Made by a program: the position numbers and the translations under genes | In this document: piece by piece, positions 8,300-13,788 of the stretch | Numbering within the stretch: the stretch's first letter is position 1 | Layout of the letters: each line of letters begins with the position of its first letter | Origin: Clostridiaceae bacterium | GTDB taxonomy: Bacteria; Bacillota; Clostridia; Oscillospirales; Acutalibacteraceae | Length of the DNA: 13,788 nt | NCBI GenBank assembly: GCA_016292455.1 | Contig: JAEDIL010000047.1 | Coordinates: 1 to 13,788 of the forward strand | Direction: 5' to 3' | Notes under the pieces: generated by a model | The model's database searches: none | Told to the model about the DNA's origin: nothing | The model's input: the letters and a program-made list of their open reading frames with translations, nothing else

Positions 8300-8345
8300 C
8301 GGCAAAAATCCTTTCTTCGGTCACAGCTGAACGCTATTATACACT

Positions 8346-8374
8346 TTGATAATACACTATGTTCTACTTAAAAT
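8346..8374 (+). promoter_or_regulatory. Candidate divergent promoter of the P-loop gene
   Basis: TTGATA (8346-8351) and TAAAAT (8369-8374) are separated by 17 bases on the plus strand. Use of this promoter implies a leader of about 150 bases before the ATG at 8535. In that leader a hairpin joins GCTCTG (8418-8423) and CAGAGC (8439-8444) around an A5/T5 inner stem. No better promoter was found closer to the gene. Confidence 0.45.
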
Positions 8375-8377
8375 CAA
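8349..8377 (-). promoter_or_regulatory. galT promoter
   Basis: On the minus strand TTGATT (8377-8372) and TATTAT (8354-8349) have an exact 17-base spacer, about 50 bases before the galT ATG. A perfect TATAAT also occurs at 8341-8336 but has no matching -35 at the right distance. This promoter overlaps the divergent plus-strand promoter across nearly its whole length. Confidence 0.6.
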
Positions 8378-8534
8378 GACCAAATGTGAAATTTTCTTGA
8401 ACAATGAGCTTGTTTGCGCTCTGCGAAAAAAGCTTTTTCAGAGCCGGTACGGCTGCGGCTGCGGCAGAACCTTTCAGTCTTTCGGGAATAGAATGAAAAG
8501 GAAAACAAATACTTTTTCTGCGGAGGTAGCAAAA

Positions 8535-9614
8535 ATGAGCAACAAAAAGAAAGTCTTTCTTGCCGCCAACAGTCCGAGCGGCTTTGTTTCGTTTTTTGAC
8601 GAGCTTTATAATCCGTACCGCAGCTGCCGGGCGTACATCATTAAAGGCGGCCCCGGAACAGGAAAGTCCTCTTTTATGAAAAAGCTTGCCTCGGCAGCGG
8701 AGGAAAAAGGACTTGACGTTATTTATGTCTATTGCAGCAGCGACCCGAAAAGCCTTGACGCTGTTGTAATTCCGGCTCTTTCCGTCAGCGTTGCGGACGG
8801 AACCTCGCCGCATGTTCTTGAACCGAAGTTTCCGGGCGCGTGCGAAAACATTCTGAACCTCGGCTCATTCTGGAACGAAAAGCAGCTTTTTGAAAATGCT
8901 GACAGAATACGCTCGCTTACGCTGGAAAACTCAATCTGCCACCGCCGTTCAACGCGCTTTCTCTCTGCCGCGGGCGCGCTGATTGAGGAAAACACAAGGC
9001 TGCTTTCTCCCCTTGTCATTGAAGAAAAGGTGAACGGTTTTGCGCGGCGTTTCTGCGCAAGGGAAGGGCTCAAAAAGCGCGGCGCGGCACCCGGAAAAAA
9101 GCAAAACTGCTTCCTTTCCGGAATAACGCCCGAGGGCACAGTCTTTTTTGACGAAACGGTGAAAGCCTGCGCTACGAGAGTTTTCGCAATTGAAGACGAA
9201 TTCGGCGCTGTCAGTCACCTTCTGCTTGAAAGAATCGGAGAAACGGCGGCGCTGGGCGGCTTTGACGTTGTTTTCTGCCATTGTCCGCTCAGACCGAAGG
9301 AATGTGAGCATCTGCTGATTCCGGAGCTTTCGCTTGCGCTCGTTACGCTCAGAAGCGCACACCGGCTTGACCTGCCGGTTTCCAGAACAATCCGGGCAAA
9401 GCGTTTTCTTGAACCGGACGCCCTGCGTCTTCACCGCCGCCGTCTGCTTCTGAACCGCCGTCTTTCGCAGCAGTTGACCGAAAGCGCAATCGGAATGCTT
9501 TCCGAAGCAAAAAGACTGCACGATGAGCTTGAAGGCTGTTATGTTCGCAGTATGGATTTTGAGGCGCTCAATGAATTTTCAAAAAAATTCATTTTTTCGC
9601 TTCTCGGTGAATAA
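8535..9614 (+). CDS. P-loop ATPase-like protein with internally duplicated domains (PRK06851-like)
   Basis: ATG at 8535 is chosen because GGAGGT lies 7 bases upstream; the reading frame extends further 5' but without a ribosome site. The 359-residue product fits a Bacillota family of about that length that I recall as PRK06851, function unknown. The N-terminal half has a Walker A motif GGPGTGKSS (residues 38-46), then VIYVYCSSDPKSLDAVVIPALSVSVADGTSPHV (~62-94), typical of that family. The second half repeats the plan: FLSGITPEGTVFF (~193-205) mirrors FLAANSPSGFVSFF (~8-21), and FCHCPLRPKECEHLLIPELSLALV (~247-270) mirrors the CSSDP block. At the second Walker A position it reads AIEDEFGAVSH (218-228), lacking GxxxxGK[ST]. 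Predicted cytosolic; no signal peptide. Substrate and partners unknown. Confidence 0.8.
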   Translation: MSNKKKVFLAANSPSGFVSFFDELYNPYRSCRAYIIKGGPGTGKSSFMKKLASAAEEKGLDVIYVYCSSDPKSLDAVVIPALSVSVADGTSPHVLEPKFPGACENILNLGSFWNEKQLFENADRIRSLTLENSICHRRSTRFLSAAGALIEENTRLLSPLVIEEKVNGFARRFCAREGLKKRGAAPGKKQNCFLSGITPEGTVFFDETVKACATRVFAIEDEFGAVSHLLLERIGETAALGGFDVVFCHCPLRPKECEHLLIPELSLALVTLRSAHRLDLPVSRTIRAKRFLEPDALRLHRRRLLLNRRLSQQLTESAIGMLSEAKRLHDELEGCYVRSMDFEALNEFSKKFIFSLLGE

Positions 9615-9617
9615 ACC

Positions 9618-9645
9618 TTTACTGTTCGGAAATACTGTGTATATA
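9618..9645 (+). promoter_or_regulatory. Possible promoter of the small lipoprotein gene
   Basis: TTTACT (9618-9623) and TATATA (9640-9645) are separated by 16 bases, about 45 bases before the lipoprotein ATG. Matches are moderate. No clear terminator separates the P-loop gene from the lipoprotein gene, so co-transcription is equally possible. Confidence 0.3.
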
Positions 9646-9690
9646 CGCACTAATCTATCCGAAAAATAAGTAAAGGAGTCATACACCAAA

Positions 9691-9951
9691 ATGAAAAAGC
9701 TTTTCTTGATTCTTGCCGTTTGCGCCGTTCTGATCTGCTCGGTATTTCTTCTCACGGGCTGCGGCGGAGCAAACAACGAAATGACAACGATGCCTTCTTC
9801 CTCAATGCCGAACGCCCAGACAAGCGAGAATAACACACAAAGCACCGTTTCCGGCACTTCCGACAACGAGACCTTTTCAATGACGGGCAACGCCGAAAGC
9901 AGAACAGACGGCAATATCAGCAATTCCTCCGAAACCGGAACAACAGAATGA
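9691..9951 (+). CDS. Small Ser/Thr/Asn-rich lipoprotein
   Basis: The 86-residue product has a lipoprotein signal: MKK, a hydrophobic core and lipobox L21-T-G-C24, giving an acylated Cys at the outer face of the membrane after signal peptidase II cleavage. The mature ~63 residues are almost entirely Ser, Thr, Asn, Gly, Glu and Met with no hydrophobic core. They look like a disordered tether rather than an enzyme or binding domain. AGGAG lies 12 bases before the ATG, slightly far but plausible. It lies 76 bases after the P-loop gene in the same direction and is closed by a good terminator. The function cannot be inferred. Confidence 0.75.
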   Translation: MKKLFLILAVCAVLICSVFLLTGCGGANNEMTTMPSSSMPNAQTSENNTQSTVSGTSDNETFSMTGNAESRTDGNISNSSETGTTE

Positions 9952-9995
9952 AAAACAAGACTGCCGGAGTAAAGTACACGGCAGCCTCGTTTTTC
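9952..9995. terminator. Bidirectional terminator between convergent genes
   Basis: The left arm 9952-9966 (AAAACAAGACTGCCG) pairs with the right arm 9979-9993 with two mismatches, leaving a 12-base loop. The plus strand ends in GTTTTTC and the minus strand in a run of five T. It can serve both the lipoprotein gene (whose stop it abuts) and the noc-like gene, whose stop lies 32 bases to the right. Confidence 0.8.
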
Positions 9996-10026
9996 TGGGG
10001 GAGAAAGTATTGTTATTATGATTTGT

Positions 10027-10869
10027 CTATATCATTGCCTTCGCAGGCAGAGCACAGCGTTCCTCGCAGTCGGCAGCGCGGCTGTGCTTCGGAATAACTA
10101 TTCTGTATACCACGCTTTCATCAGTGTCCTCGCGGCTGACGTCAGCTTCCACTCCGGCCTGCTGCATGGTCTTGATTGCTCCCTCAACAGTATTGAGAAA
10201 GATTTTTACATCGCTGAATGCGCGCTTTGTGGTACGCTTCGGCGAGTTTTTCTTGTCGAGAAAATCGTCAATATATTTTTCCGTTTGAGCAACATTCAGC
10301 TTCCGTTCGATTATCCGTTTGAGTACAGGAAGAACGTCCTCCTCGTCAAGTTTCAGCAATGCGCGCGCGTGGCGCTCCGAAAGCGAGTTGGAAACAAGCA
10401 GCCGCTGCGCCTGCTCCGGCAAAGAAAGGAGCCGCAGCTTGTTTGAAACGGTTGACGGCGCTTTTCCAAGCCGCCTTGCCGCCTCCTCCTGCGAGAGTGA
10501 AAACTGCTCCATAAGCTTTTCAACGGCAAGCGCTTCTTCAAAATAGCCGAGATTCTGCCGTTGCAGATTTTCAATGAGTGAGAATATGGCAGATTTCAGC
10601 TCATTCACTTCAACAACAATGCACGGAACAACAACCATTCCTGCCAGCCTTGACGCGCGCAGTCTCCTTTCGCCCGAAACGAGTTCATACCCCTTTGAGG
10701 TTTCGCGGACAGTGATTGGTTGAAGAATTCCGTTCATTCTGATGCTGATTGCAAGGTTGACAAGCTCCCCTTGGTCAAAGACCTTGCGCGGCTGATTAGG
10801 GTTCGGATAGATCTTTTCATTCGGAATCAAAAGTACCTGACCGGCTGAGCGCAGTTTTTCGCTTATCAA
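10027..10869 (-). CDS. noc: ParB/Noc-family CTPase DNA-binding protein, probably nucleoid occlusion factor Noc
   Basis: The 280-residue protein starts at TTG (10869), with GGGAGG 8 bases upstream. It has the three ParB-family CTP-binding motifs: NQPRK (25-29), GERRLRAS (66-73) and ENLQR (100-104), then the helix-turn-helix and flanking region (~126-172). In Bacillus subtilis the gene after rsmG is noc. Noc spreads on DNA as a CTP-dependent clamp and blocks division over the nucleoid. At the four published ParB/Noc specificity positions (173, 179, 184, 201 in Caulobacter ParB numbering) this protein has P138, K144, S149 and R166. Lys and Arg match Noc; none match ParB (Arg, Thr, Ala, Gly). The N-terminus before QPR is short and lacks the FFGLGE-type membrane helix of B. 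subtilis Noc. No parA is adjacent. It is likely the last gene of an mnmG-rsmG-noc unit. Confidence 0.85.
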   Translation of the reverse strand: MISEKLRSAGQVLLIPNEKIYPNPNQPRKVFDQGELVNLAISIRMNGILQPITVRETSKGYELVSGERRLRASRLAGMVVVPCIVVEVNELKSAIFSLIENLQRQNLGYFEEALAVEKLMEQFSLSQEEAARRLGKAPSTVSNKLRLLSLPEQAQRLLVSNSLSERHARALLKLDEEDVLPVLKRIIERKLNVAQTEKYIDDFLDKKNSPKRTTKRAFSDVKIFLNTVEGAIKTMQQAGVEADVSREDTDESVVYRIVIPKHSRAADCEERCALPAKAMI

Positions 10870-10876
10870 AATAATT

Positions 10877-10924
10877 GCCTCCCTTTGTGCTTTCTGGCTT
10901 TAACAATAGCACAGCAAGGGAGGC
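10877..10924 (-). promoter_or_regulatory. Leader hairpin masking the noc ribosome binding site
   Basis: On the minus-strand RNA GCCTCCCTT (10924-10916) pairs perfectly with AAGGGAGGC (10885-10877). After a 2-base bulge TGTGCT (10913-10908) pairs with AGCACA (10891-10886), making 15 pairs with a 16-base loop. The 3' arm contains the whole GGGAGG Shine-Dalgarno sequence of noc. The following bases (AATTATTTTG) run into the TTG start and are not a good terminator tail, so translational control is more likely than termination. Confidence 0.6.
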
Positions 10925-10977
10925 TTGTCCATATTTTTCGTTTTCTTAAAAATGCCGCATTTCGCCGTAAATTCTCT

Positions 10978-11694
10978 TTATTCGAGCGGATTTTTTGCAA
11001 TTTTTGCCGAGGGGCGCGGATATTTAGCCGGGGTTGACGAATTCTTTTTGATTGTTATTATGCATCTTTCGCCGGCATCTTCAAGCGTAAAGGTTTCGGC
11101 TGACTGAACCTTTCCGCCAAGGACTGCAATCGCTTTTTTTGCGCCGTCGAGCTCTTCGGCGGCGTTTGCGCCCTTCATTGAAACAAAGCATCCTCCCCTT
11201 TTGACAAACGGGAGGCAGTATTCGGCAAGCTCGCGCAGATTTGCAACGGCTCTCGCTGTTGCAAAGTCAAAGCTTTCGCGGTACGCGGCGTTCTGACCTG
11301 CTTCCTCGGCCCTTGCGTGGAGCAATTCGGCCGAAAGTCCGGTTTCAGCCAGAATGTTTTCAATCACACCCAGCTTCTTTTTTGTACTGTCAAGGAGAGT
11401 GAGCCGCAGATCGGGACGGGCAATGAGAAGAGCAAGTCCCGGAAAGCCTGCGCCTGTTCCGACATCAATAATCGAAGCGCCCGTCGGAAAGGAACAGAAC
11501 CTGAAAACCGAAAGACTGTCTGCAAAATGCTTGACTGTTATTCCCATCGGGTCGGTTATTGCGGTCAGGTTGATTTTTTCGTTCCATTCTGCAAGCAGAC
11601 GGGCATAGGTATCAAAGCGTTCAAGCGCAGTCTCGTCAAGCTGAACGCCGAATGAATCGGCAAAGGATCGGAGTTTTTCTTTGGGTATGTACAT
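10978..11694 (-). CDS. rsmG: 16S rRNA (guanine-N7)-methyltransferase RsmG (GidB)
   Basis: RsmG transfers a methyl group from SAM to N7 of a conserved guanine in the 530 loop of 16S rRNA (G527, E. coli numbering). The ATG at 11694 is chosen because AAAGGA lies 6-7 bases upstream; the more distal in-frame TTG (11709) overlaps that ribosome site. This gives 238 residues, the usual length. Family marks: NLTAIT (42-47), HFADSL (56-61), SAM loop DVGTGAGFPG (77-86), LDSTKKK (101-107), ATARAVANL (146-153) and a C-terminal YPRPSAKIAKNPL. It lies 79 bases after mnmG in the conserved Bacillota order; a parS site fills part of that gap. Confidence 0.96.
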   Translation of the reverse strand: MYIPKEKLRSFADSFGVQLDETALERFDTYARLLAEWNEKINLTAITDPMGITVKHFADSLSVFRFCSFPTGASIIDVGTGAGFPGLALLIARPDLRLTLLDSTKKKLGVIENILAETGLSAELLHARAEEAGQNAAYRESFDFATARAVANLRELAEYCLPFVKRGGCFVSMKGANAAEELDGAKKAIAVLGGKVQSAETFTLEDAGERCIITIKKNSSTPAKYPRPSAKIAKNPLE

Positions 11695-11709
11695 ATACTT
11701 TCCTTTCAA

Positions 11710-11725
11710 TGTTCCACGTGAAACA
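11710..11725. promoter_or_regulatory. parS site between mnmG and rsmG
   Basis: TGTTCCACGTGAAACA matches the 16-base bacterial parS consensus TGTTNCACGTGAAACA exactly. ParB loads here to form partition complexes near the origin. The site sits directly next to the rsmG Shine-Dalgarno sequence, so bound ParB might also affect transcription through the operon (inference). Confidence 0.93.
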
Positions 11726-11773
11726 TAGCTGCTTATGTTTCCGCGGCCTTGATTATATCTGTAAACAGCCGTT

Positions 11774-13645
11774 TCACAGCATTTTCGTCTTTAAATATAT
11801 CAGCAGAACGGAGATGTCCGCCGGGCTGACGCCGGAAATCCGCGAAGCCTGTCCGAGATTTTTCGGTTTCACGCGGTCCAGCTTTTCCTGCGCTTCAAGG
11901 CGCAGACCGGTAATTTCGCTGTAAACAAGTGTTTCCGGAAGCTCCCTGCTTTCAAGTCTGCGCATTTCCTGCGCCTGAGCAAGCTGACGTTTTATATAGC
12001 CCTCATACTTTACTTCAATTTCCACCTGTTCAAAAACGCTGTCCGGGTAATCAGGTCGCGTTTTGTCAAAGGGTTTCAATGCCTCGTAATCAAGCTGAGG
12101 TCTGCGAATCAGGTCAATAAGGCGGCAGCCGGTTGTCATTGCCGCTGTTCCACGTGAAACAAGAACGCTGTTCAGCTCATCAGACGGAGCAAGACCGGTG
12201 CTTTCAAGGCGTTTCAGCTCTTTTTTTATAAGCTCCTTTTTTCTGAGGAGCCGCTCGTGCTTTTCTTCGCCGACAAGACCGACTTCATAGCCGATTTCGG
12301 TCAGGCGCAAGTCAGCATTATCCTGCCTGAGAATCAGCCGATATTCGGAACGCGAGGTCATCATTCTGTAAGGATCGCTGCATCCCTTTGTAACCAGGTC
12401 GTCAATCAATGTGCCGATATATGAGCTTGCGCGGTCAAGAACAAGCTGCTTTTTGTTCTGAACATACTTTGCTGCGTTTATTCCGGCAATAAGTCCCTGC
12501 GCTGCCGCTTCTTCATAGCCGCTTGAACCGTTGAACTGACCGGCGCCGAAAAGACCGGGAAAGTCTTTGAATTCAAGCGTTGCATAAAGCGAAAGCGGAT
12601 CAAGACAGTCATATTCAATTGCGTACGCTGTGCGCATAACCTGAACATTTTCCAGTCCGGGAATAGTACGAAGAAAAGCAAGCTGAACGTCCTCGGGGAG
12701 CGAAGAGGACATTCCTTGAAGATACATCTCCTCAGTATATTCACCGCATGGCTCAATAAACAGCTGATGCCTCTCCTTTTCGGAAAAGCGGACAATCTTA
12801 TCCTCAATGCTGGGACAATAGCGAGGACCGACGCCGTCAATTTTTCCGCTGTAAAGGGGTGAACGGTGAAGATTTTCAAGAATAATCCGCTTTGTTTCGG
12901 CGTTGGTATAGGTCATGTGGCAGGGTAGCTTGTTTTCAATTCTGAACTCAGTGTCAAAGGAAAACGGAATTGTTTTTTTGTCGCCCTCCTGCTTTTCAAG
13001 GCGCGAAAAATCAATGCTCCTGCGGTTGACTCTTGACGGAGTTCCCGTTTTAAAGCGGCGCAGACTCAGACCGAGCGCCCTGAGCGACTTTGAAAGCTCG
13101 GTCGCCGGAAACATTCCGTCAGGTCCGCCCTCATAGGAAACATCACCGACATATATTCTGCCGCCCAGAAAAGTACCCGTTGCAAGAATAACGGCTTTTG
13201 CGCGGTGTATTGCTTCAAGCCGCGTTGTCAGCTCCCATTCACCCGTTTCAAGGCGGCGGATTCCGGTAATCTCTGCCTGAACAAGTTCAAGTCCGCTCTG
13301 CGTTTCCAAAGTGTGCTTCATATATTCGCTGTATCTGCGCCGGTCAATCTGAGCGCGCAGAGAGTGAACGGCAGGACCTTTTCCGAGGTTGAGAATCCTG
13401 CTTTGAAGAGTGTTTGCGTCAGCGGCTTTACCCATCTCACCGCCGAGCGCGTCAATCTCACGTACAAGGTGTCCTTTGCTCGTTCCGCCGATTGACGGGT
13501 TACACGGCATATTGCCAACCCAGTCCATATTGATTGTGAACACGCCGACAGACACTCCGAGCCGGGCAGCGGCAAGAGCGGCTTCAATTCCGGCGTGCCC
13601 TGCGCCTATAACAATGACGTCATAATTTTTTGCAAAATATTGCAT
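11774..13645 (-). CDS. mnmG: tRNA uridine-5-carboxymethylaminomethyl modification enzyme MnmG (GidA)
   Basis: With MnmE, this FAD- and folate-dependent enzyme installs the (carboxymethyl)aminomethyl group on wobble U34 of certain tRNAs. The 623-residue length is full. Marks include the FAD-binding GAGHAG (14-19), NPSIGGTSKGHLVREIDALGG (49-69), ILATGTFLGG (153-162), the conserved Cys277 in RYCPSIEDK, GEYTEEMYLQGMSSSLPEDVQ, TSRSEYRLILRQDNADLRLTE and a C-terminal RISGVSPADIS. GGAGGT lies 4 bases before the ATG. It probably heads a unit with rsmG and noc; mnmE would be expected upstream beyond the right edge. A parS site lies inside the coding sequence. Confidence 0.98.
   Translation of the reverse strand: MQYFAKNYDVIVIGAGHAGIEAALAAARLGVSVGVFTINMDWVGNMPCNPSIGGTSKGHLVREIDALGGEMGKAADANTLQSRILNLGKGPAVHSLRAQIDRRRYSEYMKHTLETQSGLELVQAEITGIRRLETGEWELTTRLEAIHRAKAVILATGTFLGGRIYVGDVSYEGGPDGMFPATELSKSLRALGLSLRRFKTGTPSRVNRRSIDFSRLEKQEGDKKTIPFSFDTEFRIENKLPCHMTYTNAETKRIILENLHRSPLYSGKIDGVGPRYCPSIEDKIVRFSEKERHQLFIEPCGEYTEEMYLQGMSSSLPEDVQLAFLRTIPGLENVQVMRTAYAIEYDCLDPLSLYATLEFKDFPGLFGAGQFNGSSGYEEAAAQGLIAGINAAKYVQNKKQLVLDRASSYIGTLIDDLVTKGCSDPYRMMTSRSEYRLILRQDNADLRLTEIGYEVGLVGEEKHERLLRKKELIKKELKRLESTGLAPSDELNSVLVSRGTAAMTTGCRLIDLIRRPQLDYEALKPFDKTRPDYPDSVFEQVEIEVKYEGYIKRQLAQAQEMRRLESRELPETLVYSEITGLRLEAQEKLDRVKPKNLGQASRISGVSPADISVLLIYLKTKML
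12146..12161. promoter_or_regulatory. parS site inside mnmG
   Basis: This is a second exact TGTTCCACGTGAAACA, identical in sequence and orientation to the one at 11710-11725 and 436 bases away. It is embedded in mnmG codons for V-S-R-G-T (around residues 495-500). Coding and partition functions share the same bases. Confidence 0.92.
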
Positions 13646-13788
13646 TTTGACCTCCGTTGCAGGCGCAAAATCGCTTTTCGTCTGCGTTTGATAATTTTTT
13701 TCTGAATGAACCTGAGATCGTTTTTAATATTTTTATTAAGGAAGCTCTGATTAAATCTGATGTACAGATTACGCCGTCAGATTTTTCG
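13646..13788. other. Intergenic region upstream of mnmG with nested dyads at the window edge
   Basis: No gene was found here. AT-rich DNA at 13690-13740 could hold the mnmG promoter, but I cannot choose boxes. At 13753-13784, AAATCTGA (13753-13760) can pair with TCAGATTT (13777-13784). Alternatively AATCTG (13754-13759) can pair with CAGATT (13765-13770). The segment starting near GGAAGCTCTGATTAAATC (13740) may be the end of a dispersed intergenic repeat or mobile element cut by the window edge; this is only a guess. Confidence 0.35.

Noticed and set aside
8336..8341. Perfect TATAAT as the main galT -10 box
   Set aside because: The -35 at 17 bases is GAACAT, a poor match, whereas TTGATT-17-TATTAT just upstream is coherent. 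It remains an alternative.
8404..8493. 29-codon upstream reading frame in the P-loop gene leader
   Set aside because: It starts with ATG but has no Shine-Dalgarno sequence, and its Ala-rich product comes from a GC-rich repeat; there is no evidence of translation.
8346..8534. In-frame 5' extension of the P-loop protein
   Set aside because: No ribosome site precedes it, it would run through the promoter region, and the start at 8535 has GGAGGT at ideal spacing and aligns with the expected family N-terminus.
10945..10965. Short AAATGC/GCATTT dyad followed by T residues between rsmG and noc, possible terminator
   Set aside because: Only about four pairs can form once a loop is allowed, and the stem is AT-rich; too weak to call.
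11765..11780. GTTTCAC near 11771 and 11868 as extra parS half-sites
   Set aside because: The second half of the palindrome is absent at both places, so they do not resemble functional parS.

Overview
The window looks like a chromosomal segment of an anaerobic Gram-positive bacterium of the class Clostridia, probably an uncultured gut member of the Oscillospirales/Ruminococcaceae type (inference). Four things support this: strong AGGAG-type Shine-Dalgarno sites with occasional TTG starts, a class II (Bacillota-type) GalT, the order mnmG-rsmG-noc known from the origin-proximal region of Bacillota, and several secreted proteins built from FN3 and related beta-sandwich repeats. No mobile element, CRISPR array, tRNA or rRNA was seen.

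Left part (1-6655, all minus strand): three exported proteins, apparently separate transcription units. From high to low coordinates they are (a) a 591-residue FN3-repeat protein with a C-terminal domain I cannot name, closed by a textbook terminator; (b) a 631-residue S11-family D-Ala-D-Ala carboxypeptidase whose catalytic domain sits at the C-terminus behind three FN3 domains and a BIG2-like domain, with its own promoter and terminator; and (c) a very large metallophosphoesterase, open at the window's left edge, with a complete N-terminal phosphoesterase domain, a long helical region, and the start of a second purple-acid-phosphatase-like unit in which a metal-ligand Asp appears to be Tyr. 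Together they suggest cell-wall and extracellular phosphate-ester work.

Middle (6794-9951): galT (minus) and a P-loop ATPase-like gene (plus) diverge from a region holding two face-to-face, overlapping sigma-A-type promoters. A small Ser/Thr/Asn-rich lipoprotein gene follows on the plus strand. It converges on the next block through a shared bidirectional terminator.

Right part (10027-13645, minus): mnmG, rsmG and a ParB/Noc-family gene, probably co-transcribed. Two identical perfect parS sequences (TGTTCCACGTGAAACA) lie inside mnmG and directly upstream of rsmG, which places the window near the replication origin. The ParB-family protein carries two of the four residues that mark Noc rather than ParB, and none of the ParB ones. 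Its TTG start is preceded by a 15-bp hairpin that buries its Shine-Dalgarno site. No parA partner is present. The last ~140 bases contain only dyad-rich intergenic DNA; mnmE would be expected beyond the edge.

I see no wholly new multi-gene system. The most interesting signals are the atypical Noc/parS arrangement with its masked ribosome site, the overlapping divergent promoters, and the tandem-domain proteins in which one half has lost catalytic residues.
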